A stretch of 64,000 nucleotides of DNA, from assembly GCA_951394045.1 (NCBI GenBank), contig OX595985.1:1116001-1180000 (forward strand). The letters are read 5' to 3'. Both the position numbers and the translations under genes were made by a program. This document shows positions 1-11,621 of this stretch, piece after piece (positions within the stretch are counted from its first letter, which is position 1; every line of letters starts with the position of its first letter). This stretch comes from Nitzschia sp. DOCU1 (Eukaryota; Bacillariophyta; Bacillariophyceae; Bacillariales; Bacillariaceae). The notes beneath the pieces are model-generated. The model was not told the DNA's origin. It searched no databases and was given only the letters and a program-made list of their open reading frames with translations.

Positions 1-1
1 G

Positions 2-2116
2 ATAGCCGTATCGACGCTTGTTGCTGGTAGAGCGTCCAACCTACTGTCAACTTGGGGCCATGAACCAACTACAGAAGTGACTGCATGCTCGGATTCTCAC
101 AATCATGCTAAGATTCAGCGATGCCTGCTTCCAGGAGAGTCTGCCATGGACGTTTCGGGGCGTTTGCTGGGCATTGGCGTACCTCCTGTGCCTCTACTGT
201 CGCTAGTTGTCAGGCCTGTGGGCAGGACAGACTTTTCTCCGACTCCATTGCAACAGGCTTCTTGGAAACGACAATTGGCTGGACGTCTTTTGCTATTCTA
301 CGCCGGGAAGTACACTTGTACAGTAGTAGTCGGGGATTCTGACGAGAATCAAATGCGCTTGACCGTGGTATCGGTAGCAGCACGATGCATTTCGGATCAG
401 GCACTCTATATTGTACTCCCAAGTACTCGTATATCTCTCGAGGTGCCGGTGCTTGATGTCGATGCACAAAAAGCTAATGACATTGCGCCAACAATGCCCC
501 AGGTGCCTCTTGGTGCATCGCCAATCACCCAATTACTTTTATATACTGCCACTTGTGTGCGTCAGGGCATTCCTGTACCACGAACTTTCTTACTGAGTGG
601 CCCAGCAGGTGTTGGAAAGACACATTCAGTACGTCAAACTTTGGATCTCTGCCCATTTCCCGTCAAGCTAGTGTCCTTGAGAGGTTCAGAGGTCGTGCAG
701 CAGCATTCCAACAGTGCACACGCCCTTGAGCAGCAGTTTGAGCGGGCTGCGGCAAATGCTCCTGGCGAGAAAAAGGTCACGGTAGTATTCTTGGACGAAT
801 GCGATGCGTTGGTGAGCGTCGATACTATAGCGGCGATGCTAGCAACTCTGCTAGACAAGGTGGCTTTTCAATGGGCCAACATGGTAGTGGTCGGGGCTAC
901 CAATCGCATCGATAGTATCCCCGGCTACTTGCGTCGAGCAGGACGATTCGATAAGGAGATTCCGTTGATGCCACCGAATGCCAAGGAGCGCGCGGCTATA
1001 CTTTGGAGCATTTTACAGGAGGTGCAACCCAGTGAAGCATTCACAAAGCAAGCTCTGCAGAGGGAGGTCCAACGGATTGCTGAGCTCTGTGTTGGGTATG
1101 TTGCTGCGGATTTGAATGCGCTTGTACACAAGACTTCCTTGCTCGTAGCTCAACGTGAAGGTGCCGAAAGCCTTTTGATGATTCATTTGCTAGAAACGGC
1201 AATGTCTGAAGTGGGGCCGTCTGCCTTACGGGATGCATCTCTATCCTCTCCACCCACAATCACGTGGGACGATATAGCTGGGGATCCGGGAGGTGCCAAG
1301 ACAGCCTTACGGCAGGCCATTGAATGGCCGCGGATCAAGGCTGAATCCTTTGCGAGGTTGGGCCTTGTACCACCTAGGGGCATACTCCTACATGGCCCAC
1401 CTGGGTGTGCGAAAACCACCTTGGCCCGAGCAGCCGCTGGTGCATCGGCAGTGGCCTTTTTGAGTCTTAGCCCAGCCGAAGTATATGCTTCGAGTTATGT
1501 CGGTGAAGCCGAAGCGGTGGTGCGACGAGCCTTTGCGCTTGCACGATCGGCGGCACCATGTATTTTGTTCTTTGACGAAATGGACTCAATCTTTGGAGGA
1601 ATCCAAGGTGGAGGTCGTGGCAGCTCTGCGGAGGCAAGAGTACTTTCGACGTTTCTGAATGAAATGGATGGCGTTGACAATCAAAGAGGTGCAGATGGTG
1701 TTCTGGTATTGGGAGCGACGAATCGCCCATGGACCTTGGACTCGGCCCTTATGCGTCCTGGTCGACTTGGGGATAAAATCATCTACATACCTCCGCCAGA
1801 TGCCACTGCTCGTCGCTCTATTTTGGAAATGCAGTTTCAAGGATTGTCCAAGGATATGGATTTCGATTTCCTCGCCAACGATGACATGACAGGTCTCATG
1901 ACGGGTGCCGAACTCGTTGGCGCCTGCCAAGAGGCAAAGTTTCGAATGTTGCGCAGTGCCATTGAATCGGGCAATGATATTATTTCATCATTTTCAGCCT
2001 TGGGGAGCCCTCAAGAGATTTTGGTGGACGTGCTGAAATCCATGACACCACTTCTATCTGATCCTGCTGCTTTGCAGGAATTCCGAGTGTTTGAGCAAAC
2101 TGCCGCCGGTCCCTAA
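2..2116 (+). CDS. AFG2/SPATA5-type tandem AAA+ ATPase (5' end outside window)
   Basis: Two AAA+ ATPase modules are visible. D1 has Walker A GPAGVGKT (bases 599-622) and Walker B VVFLDECDAL. D2 has Walker A GPPGCAKT (1394-1417), Walker B ILFFDEMDSIF and an arginine-finger region LMRPGRLG. The CAKT form of the second P-loop is typical of the AFG2/SPATA5 and SPATA5L1 group. These hexameric unfoldases act in cytoplasmic pre-60S ribosome maturation; the assignment over CDC48 or NVL is inferred from that motif. The frame is open from base 2 with no upstream stop, so the gene is probably cut by the window edge. The first in-frame ATG is at 146, but residues before it also look coding. The D1 Walker B ends in DECD rather than DEID, so D1 may be a weak ATPase. 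Confidence 0.85.
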   Translation: MAVSTLVAGRASNLLSTWGHEPTTEVTACSDSHNHAKIQRCLLPGESAMDVSGRLLGIGVPPVPLLSLVVRPVGRTDFSPTPLQQASWKRQLAGRLLLFYAGKYTCTVVVGDSDENQMRLTVVSVAARCISDQALYIVLPSTRISLEVPVLDVDAQKANDIAPTMPQVPLGASPITQLLLYTATCVRQGIPVPRTFLLSGPAGVGKTHSVRQTLDLCPFPVKLVSLRGSEVVQQHSNSAHALEQQFERAAANAPGEKKVTVVFLDECDALVSVDTIAAMLATLLDKVAFQWANMVVVGATNRIDSIPGYLRRAGRFDKEIPLMPPNAKERAAILWSILQEVQPSEAFTKQALQREVQRIAELCVGYVAADLNALVHKTSLLVAQREGAESLLMIHLLETAMSEVGPSALRDASLSSPPTITWDDIAGDPGGAKTALRQAIEWPRIKAESFARLGLVPPRGILLHGPPGCAKTTLARAAAGASAVAFLSLSPAEVYASSYVGEAEAVVRRAFALARSAAPCILFFDEMDSIFGGIQGGGRGSSAEARVLSTFLNEMDGVDNQRGADGVLVLGATNRPWTLDSALMRPGRLGDKIIYIPPPDATARRSILEMQFQGLSKDMDFDFLANDDMTGLMTGAELVGACQEAKFRMLRSAIESGNDIISSFSALGSPQEILVDVLKSMTPLLSDPAALQEFRVFEQTAAGP

Positions 2117-2197
2117 CGCTAGATGTACACGTCAATCCAAGTTCTAGTGTTAGCTTGTGTGACTTTGGAATAAAATGAACGAATCATTAAGTTGTAA

Positions 2198-3070
2198 CTA
2201 TCGGTCCTTCTTCTCTTCACCTTCAACTGCTTGTGTTTGTTCCCACTTTGGTATGATGTTTGGAATGAACGGAATTCCGACCCATGTAGTTTTAGCATAC
2301 GCAGCATACTCATCAGGAAAGTGTTGCAGTAATGATTCTTCCTCGTATGGAATCCGCCGCCGAAAAAACATCAAGGATGCCACCGAAAATAGAAGTACGC
2401 TGAAAAAGTTGTTTAGAACGAGTTGCGTTGCAATGGACCAGTAGTAAAAGCCGAAATAGCTTGGATGTCTCAGAAACTTGTAGATGCCATGAGTAACTAG
2501 AACATGGTTTTCCTTTTTGGATGTCTGAATCAAATGATTGAAAGACTCGCCGCAGGTGATCATTGCCCACGATCGGATGATCTGGGTAACCAGCACCAGC
2601 AGCACTCCCAGCCCGTAGGCTAGTGGAGATGCCCACGGAAAGATTGCAAAGCGAATCCAGAACTCCAGGAACGCAATGATGAAAGCCGCCGTGTAGGCCT
2701 TTGAGTGATTGACCAGGTAGCTCTCGGACGAAGTGACCGTCGGGTTGTATATTGCTGTCGTAAAGAATTCCAGTAGATGAAATGCCGTCATGGAGCAAAT
2801 GTAAAAGCACCATTGACAAAACATTTCGAGCCGAGCTCCCTCCAAGATCCCAGTCGAGAGAAAACCCAGGCGCTCCAAAGTCAAAAGTACCAGCAGCGTT
2901 GAATGGACGCCCCACGTGCTACTCAGGATGGCGCTAATCAAGGCGTTCCTTCCAAGGCCCCGCGTGGTCGCAAATTGAGAGTACAGGTCCCAGTCTTCAA
3001 AATCCAGCACATCTTGAATCTTCTCCAGGAACTCGCTCAGAGGTTGCAGTTTCTCGATGAGTCGATCCAT
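2198..3070 (-). CDS. Protein-S-isoprenylcysteine O-methyltransferase (ICMT/STE14)
   Basis: This 290-residue integral membrane protein of the endoplasmic reticulum transfers a methyl group from SAM to the C-terminal prenylcysteine of CaaX proteins such as Ras and Rho. Hydrophobic spans lie at about residues 45-75, 85-112, 125-172 and 215-236. The family signature is clear: HGIYKFLRHPSYFG at about residues 204-217, followed by RRRIPYEEESLL near 237-248, where the family carries its SAM-binding RI..EE motif. Length matches the family (about 240-290 residues). The ATG at 3070 opens the frame and no intron is needed. The gene ends 82 bases beyond the stop of the AAA ATPase, tail to tail. Confidence in the family is high; substrates are inferred from homology only. 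Confidence 0.92.
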   Translation of the reverse strand: MDRLIEKLQPLSEFLEKIQDVLDFEDWDLYSQFATTRGLGRNALISAILSSTWGVHSTLLVLLTLERLGFLSTGILEGARLEMFCQWCFYICSMTAFHLLEFFTTAIYNPTVTSSESYLVNHSKAYTAAFIIAFLEFWIRFAIFPWASPLAYGLGVLLVLVTQIIRSWAMITCGESFNHLIQTSKKENHVLVTHGIYKFLRHPSYFGFYYWSIATQLVLNNFFSVLLFSVASLMFFRRRIPYEEESLLQHFPDEYAAYAKTTWVGIPFIPNIIPKWEQTQAVEGEEKKDR

Positions 3071-3664
3071 TTATTGGCAGTTGGTTGGTGGATGTATCAT
3101 TGGCTTGACTTTGGCAAGTACAAATTAGTAATCCTTCGACCGCATTTTCACGTCGATCGTCATTGTCGCCAGCGATAGAAGAGGGGGCGAGAGTGAAGAA
3201 AATGATGCTTGTCATTGGGGGAGACCCACAATTACGGGTTTTCATTTAGGGATCCCCTTATTTCTGACTACGTCGGAGTGGCCGTGTTACGCGCGCAGTT
3301 ATGGTCTCGACATCCGTCCGTCGCACGGTAGGGGTGCCGAAGCAATGGAGATAAATCCGATCCAACTCGTCCACCTCTCGACCCTCCATGCATCACTCTC
3401 GCTTTACTGATGCTTTTACTATCGCTAGTACTGCCGGAGAAGATGATAAGAAAACATTCATTCAACAAGAAGATCCTTTGGATGTATATCACGTACAATT
3501 CAAGACTACCACAAGACAAGTGAGGTGTTAACTACTACTTCTCCGCCGAGCTTCCTGCCTATAAGAGACATGTTAGTTTGCGATTCTTCGATTCTCTCTT
3601 TCTTCACCATACGTCAAGTCCATGTCTCTGAGACAGAATCAACAACCCAAGGCATCCTGCAGTG
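3071..3664. other. Intergenic, no gene seen
   Basis: This stretch lies between the start of the ICMT gene and the 3' end of the Noc1/CEBPZ gene, so it should hold the ICMT promoter and the Noc1 terminator region. Open frames here are short, mostly lack ATG starts and look like noise. No motif stands out. Confidence 0.6.
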
Positions 3665-6600
3665 CTACTTCTTGCCACTTCTCTTGCCCTTCTTCGAAGT
3701 CTTTGGACTTGGTGAGGGTGCAGGTGCATCTTGCTTTGCCTTTGTTCCGGATGCTAGCAAACTTTCGAAATCTTTCTCAATCATTTCCGCGTATTCGTCT
3801 GCATCCGCAAATGTTGGCAGCGAGTCCCCTTTCTTGGCCTTCTTTCGGGACCGAGGAGAATTCTGATCATCGCTGTCGCTCTGCTCTTCTTCTTCGCGCC
3901 ACAGAAACTTTTCGTCGTCCGAAGAGCTGTCTTCGGCCTCCGCACCCTCCTCGGGGTCAGGATTATCGCTCTCGTCGCTGTCGGAGGCGTCCATAAAATC
4001 ATCATCGTCATGTGGTCCCATATGGTCGTCGTCGGAGTCCTCATCTGACCCTTCGTCATCCAGGTCGTCCTGGACTCCAGATTCTTCCACGTCGTCTTGT
4101 TCCGAATCGGAATCAGAATCGGAATCAGATTTGGGTGCCGCGTCTTTCTTCTTTGCTTGTTTGCCATCGTCCTCTTCGTCGTCCTCGTCATCCCAACCAT
4201 CCATGTCGGGATCTTCGTCGTCTAAGTCCGCCGGTCCATCGGCTGCGTCCTCCATTAACTTCAGAGCCAAGGAATCAACGAAAGCCTCTTCTTCAGAATC
4301 CGAGTCCCAAGTGCGCTCGTACTCTTCAAACTGAAAAGAAAGGGAAATTGAGATACACTGAGATGAAAGTACAACAGACGCAAAAGGTAACTTACGCTCT
4401 TGCCAGCATCCAAGCCCTCGGCTTCTTCCGCGGCGTCCAAGGCCCCTTCTTCGGCTTCTTCGAGTTCATCGTCATCCATCTCTTCAGACTTGTTACCACG
4501 TGTAATTCCCTTGATCTCGTCACGACGAGCGCGTTCAGAAAAGTATCTGTGAAAGAACTCATCTTGTTCGCTTATTTCTTTTCGCTGCAAAAAGGCAGGG
4601 TCGTTCATGGGTAACTCCAGACGTGCCTGTATCAAAGCATCGGTTCCGCTTCTTCGTTCCGCAATGCTTTCTCCTCGTTTGAGATGTCCCGCAATTTTAT
4701 CGCGAGACTTCGGGTTCCGATAGGCAAATTTATCCAAAAACGGAGCTAACCCAAAATCTTTCAATGGATCGCCACTGTATTCAATCTCTCCGATGCTTCC
4801 CGCAAACTTGGCCACCGAAGGATGGAAGTGGTGCGCTACGAGCGACAACTCCCAACACGGAGGACAAAACGTCTTTCCTGAGTCGTCGCCTTGCGTTAGA
4901 TTGCCACCCTTCGTTACCACAAGTGCCGACCTCGGATCCCGTTTGGATTCATCCAGAACTACCATACTATCGGCTTCTGTTGGTGGTTCTTCCATGCAAA
5001 CGCGCAGCTCCTGGTGGGTCTTTGCAATTTCATTCAACAGAAATATGCTTCCAGCCATTGGGGGCGGGTTGCAGTGCAGAACGGTACACATGAGCCGCTT
5101 CGCAAAGGCATTCACACGATTCGTTTCATTATCGAATTTCATTGCCTTGTACAAAAGGTTAAAGTACATTGTGAGGTGCTTTCCATGCGATAAGAGTGAT
5201 GGTTTGGACAAAGTAGCATAGAGAGCACGATAAAACCGATCCTTGCGCGATGTGGCCGTCGCAGTCTCCTCCTCGCCCTTCTCGTTGACCTTTTCGTCGC
5301 CATCTTCATCGTCATCTGTCTTCGATCCCACAATTAGATGAAAGAGAAGCATCAGAGCCTGCGTAGCCGCCGTCGGTGCCGCCGTGTGGACTACCCGATA
5401 TAGAGCATCGATGTGCTCTTCCATGTCTTTGTTCTTTTCTGGAAGGTAGGGATGTGCCCGATTGACACCAGTTCTAAGCAAACGAGAGGTTAGAGGATTG
5501 CTCAACAGCGAAGATTGCTTCGATATTGTTACTTACAACAAGGCGGAGAGAAGTCGGCTCTTCATATGTGCCCCTTCAGACTCGGGTTCCTTGTCGCGTG
5601 TCGTTTTGACTGCGACTTCAAACAACCGGAAGTAGGTTTTGATCAACGATGCTGGCAACGGTTCCGATTGCAACGTTTGCGGAGCCTGTGCATCCAAGTC
5701 TTCGTCCTTGGTCAGCTTCAGTTGATTCAGGAAAATGATACAGTTATACAGGGCTCTTGGTGATAAGTTTGGGCGGTGGGCAAGCTGTTGAACTTCACGC
5801 GCCACCACCAACTGCATGTTCGGGTGTTTCTGGAGGACAAGTCGAAGTTGGTGCGCAGCCGAAGACCCAGTCTTCTTGCCTGGATCACCCAACTTGTTCA
5901 CCATCATACTTAGCAAGATAGATTCACCCTCTGGTACAGAACTCAATAAATTTCCAGCTGACTTCAGAATCGCCGTCTTTTGCATGTCAGCTCCCTCTTG
6001 AAGAGTCTGACCCATGTACTTTCGAAGATACATCTCGTATTTTTCTTTCACCATTTCTTCAAATCTCCACAGCAACAAGATCCTAGGTGATAGAGAGTTC
6101 TTGCTCTTTTTCCCATTCTTGTTGACTTCATATCTGTAGAGTGGGCGCTGGGCCAAGGTGAGCAATTTACGGTCGGGTGGCAAGAATGTATTCAAGAACA
6201 AATCGTCCAAGGCCTCGGCCGTCAATTGGGCAACTCTAGAATTCGTCTTGCCACCGGATGCTGAGCATCCCACCATAGCAAGGAGACCGTCGAGAGCGTA
6301 GAACTTATGCACAGGATCCGAGCTGACAGTGACGCTCATCGCAGCGATTCGATCCTTCAAGGTTCCCTTTCTCATGGTATTCTCGACCCATCGGTCGTCG
6401 GCCGTCGATCCACGCCCGACTAGTTGCATTTCTTGCTGAAAAATCATGTCACCGATAGAGCGACATTTGGCGACAAACTTGCTATTTGGCTGGTCCATAG
6501 GCTGGGGAGGATCTGTGACAACAGTATCGTTGCGACCGGGCAAATTCTTCCCATATTCGTACCAAGTCGGCGCATTTTCGTCGAGTTGAATCAGAGGACT

Positions 6601-6747
6601 TTTGTGAGGCTGATAATTCGCCACGTTGTCTTCACCGACAGCGTCTATCGCGCCGTCGCTCTTGTTGCCTCGACGGCGCTTTTTGTTTGTCAGTGATCCC
6701 TTGTTTTCCGTCATGGTGTGCAAGAACATGTGATTGCCAAGATGCAT
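3665..6747 (-). CDS. Noc1/Mak21/CEBPZ-type CCAAT-binding factor, ribosome biogenesis
   Basis: Three exons are needed: 6747-5537, 5473-4396 and 4330-3665. The introns are 5474-5536 (63 bases, GTAAGT to TTAG) and 4331-4395 (65 bases, GTAAGT to TTCAG). Joined, they give 984 residues, close to yeast Mak21 (about 1025). The first junction restores SALL-TGVNRAHPY, a signature of CEBPZ/Noc1 proteins, followed by the CBF domain (EEHIDALYRVVH and ALMLLFHLI). The family partners Noc2 in the nucleolus to export pre-60S particles. The C-terminal 200 residues are a highly acidic Asp/Glu/Ser tail ending in a basic stretch (KTSKKGKRSGKK), common in nucleolar proteins. The start at 6747 is the first ATG; a second Met lies six codons in. 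It shares a 342-base divergent promoter region with the next gene. Confidence 0.9.
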
Positions 6748-7089
6748 CTCAATTTTCTTTTCGTTGTCTCGAGGGAAAAAGCAACAACGAGGACCTTTTC
6801 ACTTTTTTGCTTGGAGGGAAAAGCATGGCTCATAACCAAAAATGACCGATGACATCATCACGCGGAGCCACGCGCATTTGTCTCATCCGACCACACTTCC
6901 CCACAATGACATCGACGACACCCACCCACATCCCATCCATCTCGGCAGCAACCATGGCGTGTCATACTTTTCCTGCATTTGCACGTCGGGTTGCGGCGAG
7001 GGCGAATCGCTTGACCTACACATCCTTATCCTCTCCCAAAACGAGAGCAGTAGATCAATATTGACCAATATCCTCCACCTTGTTACAAA
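6748..7089. promoter_or_regulatory. Divergent promoter region (Noc1 / lipid-binding-like gene)
   Basis: This 342-base gap separates two divergently oriented start codons and must hold both promoters. It contains a direct CACCCACA/CCACACTT-rich stretch and an ACGCG core, but no element I can name with confidence. Confidence 0.4.
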
Positions 7090-7785
7090 ATGACTCCGCT
7101 TTCTCAGGAAAATTGGATGCCGGCCATGCTGTTGCTTGTGACTGGATATTCTGCCGGGACCATCTCCCTCGATCAATGGCAACGGCTTGTGCGCGACATT
7201 ATCATACCTTTATATGCTTGTGGCGTGGTTGGATATATTGCCTTACGTATATACTATGTGGTCATTGAGCCCCGACTGTTGCCGCGGCCTGCCGAGAAGT
7301 CTGCAATCCCTGCAATTGACGAGGCCGAAGCGGCATTGGCACCCCAGCCAGTAGATCTCACGGGGACATACAAGCTAGTGGAGAACAGCAATTTTGAAGA
7401 GCTATTAGCGGCTCAAGGCGTTCCGTGGGCCCTTCGAAGTGCTGCTAATCGTGCACGTCCAACTCACAAATTTACGCACAAAGGAAATCTACTGACGATA
7501 AAAATTGAAGGGATCATTGAGACTGAGACCACTTATCATATTGGTGGACCGCCCACGGAGACTTCAGTACGGGGGCGGCTATTTCGAGACCATGTTACAT
7601 ATTTAGAAGACAATAGTGGAATTCAGACGCTCAAACGAGCTGTCAATGATGGCTATAATGTCAGAGTATGTCGGAGACTAGCTCCCGATCGATCGGGCAT
7701 AACAATGACATCGACGATTACCTTCGATGACAAAAGCAAGGAAACTGTCGAGTGCAAGCAAATATTTCGAAAAATTGAAAGCTAA
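7090..7785 (+). CDS. Membrane-anchored FABP/calycin-like protein
   Basis: 231 residues. An N-terminal hydrophobic segment (about residues 36-58, PLYACGVVGYIALRIYYVV) should anchor the protein in a membrane. From about residue 93 the sequence resembles intracellular lipid-binding proteins of the calycin superfamily: LTGTYKLVENSNFEELLAAQ followed by alternating beta strands (LLTIKIEG, ETETTYHI, KETVECKQIFRK). This FABP-like beta barrel normally carries fatty acids or other small lipids in the cytosol, so a membrane-tethered version is unusual. The ligand is unknown. The ATG at 7090 is preceded by ACAAA and is the natural start. The gene is intronless. The family call rests on the GTYKL..N motif and strand pattern, not on an alignment, so it is moderate. 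Confidence 0.6.
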   Translation: MTPLSQENWMPAMLLLVTGYSAGTISLDQWQRLVRDIIIPLYACGVVGYIALRIYYVVIEPRLLPRPAEKSAIPAIDEAEAALAPQPVDLTGTYKLVENSNFEELLAAQGVPWALRSAANRARPTHKFTHKGNLLTIKIEGIIETETTYHIGGPPTETSVRGRLFRDHVTYLEDNSGIQTLKRAVNDGYNVRVCRRLAPDRSGITMTSTITFDDKSKETVECKQIFRKIES

Positions 7786-7854
7786 TAAATGCCGATGGTA
7801 GACTCTCTATTGTTTTGCATAGCACGGCATAATACGCGCATGAGCACGAGGCAA

Positions 7855-10780
7855 TTAACTTGCGTGTTGGGAGCTCAGCGTTTGCTGCTCACGTATCAAC
7901 TGCAGCTCGGATTCGTCCAGGCCCTCATCAAAGTCTTCACCGTATTCGAGTGCGTCCATAAGCTTAGCCAAGGCGATGATGCTGCCTGTCTGTTGCAGAT
8001 ATAACACAAAGTCAATCGCAGGCTGTTGATTTTGCTTGTCGTCGCTTTCACCTTCTCCCTCGTCGTCGTCTTCTTCTTCGTCGTCTGCTTTGGCATCTTT
8101 CGCTTCAATCGCCTTGGCTGACTCCCCAGCGATGTGATTGTTTCCCTCTTTGGAACCGTCCGAGGCAGTCGACGCTGTTGATAGTCTTGAGTGGTCGTTG
8201 ACGCTGTCCTTGTTCCCTGTCCCAGGGGCGCTGCCCTCCTTGACGCCCTTTGCAAAGGTAACAGGCCCGTTGTCTGGCTTGCCCTTTTTCTGTTTGGCTT
8301 TTTCCTTCTTCTTTTTGTTCTTGTTTTTCTTCGTGGACTTCTTCTGCTCCGTCTTCTGCTCGCTCTCCGCCCACAGCTCTTCTTGATACGAGAGATGGTA
8401 TACTTGGCAGTTGCAGTTCAAGCAGACATAACACTTGCACTCGTCGCAAAAGGTAGCATCAGATGTTCGGTGCTTCGAATAGGACTTCTTGCAGAGCGCG
8501 CACGATACAAAGTGTTGCTTCCATATACGATCGGCACGCTTGGTCACGGCGCTGCTGTTATGGTTCTCACGTGCCTTCTCGATCAAGGCAGCGCTGACGA
8601 GCGTTGGCGTCCTCGTGGCCTCCGTGTCCTCGATTTCGCCATTTTCAATCTGCTCTCGACGAAGCATCTCGCGCGTCTCTTCGACTTGCAAGACTCTTTC
8701 GAGACCTTCCAGTGCCATCATCACCATAGTCGCTTCGGACAGGAGCACACCAAGGACTGCCACACAGCCTTCATCAACCAAAACCTCAATCTGCGAATCA
8801 CTTCCGCAACTTGTTGCATTCAGTACAACCCAGCATGCCTCGCTTCTAACCTCTTGATCCGTCTTCTTGTCTCTCACAAGTTTCACGAGTGGCGGGATAG
8901 AGCCGGAATCGATGACAGCTTGGATCTGATCCACGGTTCCAGCAGCGATATTCGAAAGTGTCCAGCAGGCTTCCTTTTGGATCTCCCGATTACTGTGTGT
9001 GACCAATTCTTTTAGTCTGGGGACAGCATCGCATTCCAAGATGACTTCAGTATAGTCTGTCGACGTCCCTTGGTTGTCGTCGCTGCACTCAGCACAAACA
9101 ATGTTTCCAATTGTACGTAGCGCCGGTTTTGTTACCCTCCAGCTTGGATGCAGCAGTAACTCGACTAATCGTGGCACCAGTCCTCCCTTTGGTGCCTTGG
9201 GATCTTTAGACGTAACGACTTCAGCGATATGCGATGACGGTCCGTCGCAGAGATGAGACAACGTCCAACAGGTGTAGCTTAGAACTTCGGAATCGGCCAA
9301 ACGCAATAGCCTCTTCAGGACTGGTAGCAATGCTGCCATTTCGATCTCATCGCTGCTCGAGTAGTCACTTGACTTGCTGCTGTTCTTATTGTGATTGGAT
9401 TGTTGGAAAATACCTTCCACAAGATTCGACAGAGTCCAACTCCCGATTCGTTGCAGAGATAGATTCTCTGGGTGAGCCTCCAGGCAACGCAACAGCTGGT
9501 TCATAACCCCCGCCGCTAGAATAACATCTCGTGCCGATACAGATTTGTCTCTTGTACCATCCAAAGTACTGCTTGAAGAGCTACCACCAGAGGAACTCGG
9601 TCCAGGGGAGTCCCCAACCGCTATGCTTCCAAGAATCCACATTGACTGTTCGTAAACTTCCTTGTTTGGACTGGACAATAACGAAATCAAAGTGGGAATA
9701 GCATCGGCATGTCTCAGTAGCAAGTGCTGCGATGAAGGTGATAACTGTTGCGGAAAAGATGACGAGCCACCACCCGCCACTGGTGTAGGTGGAGGCAAGA
9801 AGGCGTTGCTGGGAACGGCACTATGAGCACCACCCGGTGGCGGCGCCAGTGACGTAAAGTTGATTCCACCTGTCGGTGGGGTCAACGCGGAATTCTGAAA
9901 CGGTGCTGATAACGGCGCTGTTGAAGGGAATAGTGGGGCGGGTGGCAATGAGAAGGACTTGTTGTTTCCGTCCTTATCAAATACGTTGCCATTCTGAATT
10001 GTCGAAGTTAAACTCGCATCAAAGGCGGCTACTGCCTCCGGGGATAACGTTTGAGAAAAGGAGAGCGGTGGAAACGGCACACTGCCTGGCGCAGGAGCCA
10101 CCAACGATGGGTAGGGATACGTTGTCGGAGCCGCAGAGTTTCCATCTTTTCCATTGCCAAATGGATAAAACGGCGAATTATTCCCTGAGGATCCTTTCAC
10201 TGCTGCTGCTGCTGCCACCTGAGCAGCGGCCGCTACCGCACTGGACTGCGCCTGTGTGTGTTGATAATACGACTGCTGTGCACACAACTCTGCGATATTC
10301 GTCAACGCCAGTAACGCCTCCACCTGAACCGCTGGTCGATCGTGCAGATTTAGCCAACTTAACAATAACGGGATCCAGTTTCTCTCCTGCGCCGTATACA
10401 ACAAATCTCGGTTTGTTGGAAGCAACTGCATAAAAAAGCAACGTTAGACTCGCAGGAAAAACGCCAACCAACGAGGGCCTGAAACGAAACGTGCATAATG
10501 CACGTCCGACAAAACAACATACCTCCCGAAGCTTCCTGGCCGTAGCCAACTGCAGGTCGGCTACAGCTTCACCAGATGTGGACGATGGTCCATTCTTCCC
10601 AAAGATGTTCTTTTTGTTGCCGTTATTGGAAGATTTGTTGAGATATTCGTCGAGCTCCCTGGCCAACCTTTCGGCGCCTTCCTTAACTTCCGCCAGCGCC
10701 GCTGTTCCAGAACTCGAGGGTTTACTACTGGAACTACTGTTGCCAGAGCTTTCATTGTTTTTGGTATAATTTCCGAGCAT
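7855..10780 (-). CDS. Importin-alpha-like armadillo-repeat protein with Cys-rich and acidic C-terminus
   Basis: Two exons, 10780-10523 and 10425-7855, with a 97-base intron (GTATGT to TGCAG), give 942 residues. The junction yields KLRE-LLPTNRDLL and the following repeat has VQVEALLALTNIAEL, typical of an importin-alpha ARM repeat. Later repeats carry the NLS-pocket Trp/Asn signature (SWTLSNLVEG, CWTLSHLCDG, ACWTLSNIAAGT, ACWVVLNATSCG). Importin-alpha proteins bind nuclear localisation signals and importin-beta. Oddities: about 940 residues against the usual 530; no recognisable basic IBB domain at the N-terminus, which is Ser/Asn-rich; a Gly/Pro/Ala/Ser-rich insertion of over 150 residues between ARM repeats; and a C-terminal Cys cluster at about residues 729-765 (CALC, CDEC, CYVC, CNC), then Lys-rich and Asp/Glu-rich tails. 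It may therefore be an ARM protein distinct from the transport adaptor. Confidence 0.8.
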
Positions 10781-11621
10781 GAGAAGTATTCAATGGTGGT
10801 AGATTCACTCGACCGTTAACGTAGGACTGTTCTGATCAATAGGATAATCGTACACAGGGAAAGGGAACCCTCGATCTAATAATTGCCTTTGGCACGCAGC
10901 AATAAACGACCCCGATTTCTTCCTCTACCGCTTCAAAATAGTTCAAACTTTTCAGGGGCTATCAGCGCTGGAGTAGGATCAGTCGGATGCTGAACTGAAT
11001 GCTTTTCTTGTCATACAAACAGGCTGCTGTTGTTGTGTTTTATGTGGAGTTGTTGTGGATGCTAGAGTGCTGTTGCAAAAGGCGATGTCGCGATGGACAG
11101 CAAGCCAGCTTTTGAGAGATGCAGACACCGCGTTCATGCTTTCCATTCGTTCGTGTTCGTGTGTAGAACGCACGGCGATTTGTACCAAAACGTCCGTCCC
11201 TCGCACGACTGCTTGTTAGGATACGCGGTGGCGGGCCATGTGAGACCCGCTGGTGGGTATGATTCGAGTCATGTCAGATACATACTACCATTCCTATCGT
11301 TCGTAATCAATCAATCCCGCCGGCGACTTTTCGTGGTCGTAGTCATCCGAGAATGCAGCAACACAGCAATAAGTCTAATCCCTGTTAGCACTTGTAGCGG
11401 GTTTGTCGAACTGATAGAAGGTAGGCCGCTGAATGCCGCCGGAATAATTTAGCATAGTTACTTTCCCTAACGATTGTTACAGCATATTGCCTCATCGCCC
11501 GCGCCTAGCTACGACGAGGAGCCAGGCAAGAATGGTTGAACACTACATACTTTGAATTACTCTGCCGCGAGAGCGAAACGATTGGACTTACTCTATGCCG
11601 AAATTGTAGACATCGACACAC
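10781..11621. other. Intergenic, no convincing gene
   Basis: Upstream of the importin-alpha-like gene and downstream of the next minus-strand gene. A plus-strand frame of 119 codons (11093-11452) shows no domain or compositional signal and I do not call it. No repeats stand out. Confidence 0.5.

Noticed and set aside
8191..9015. 274-codon plus-strand frame opposite the importin-alpha-like gene
   Set aside because: Antisense shadow of ARM-repeat coding sequence; Leu/Phe-rich without motif.
11093..11452. 119-codon plus frame in the gap after the importin-alpha-like gene
   Set aside because: No domain, composition or conserved start; likely chance.
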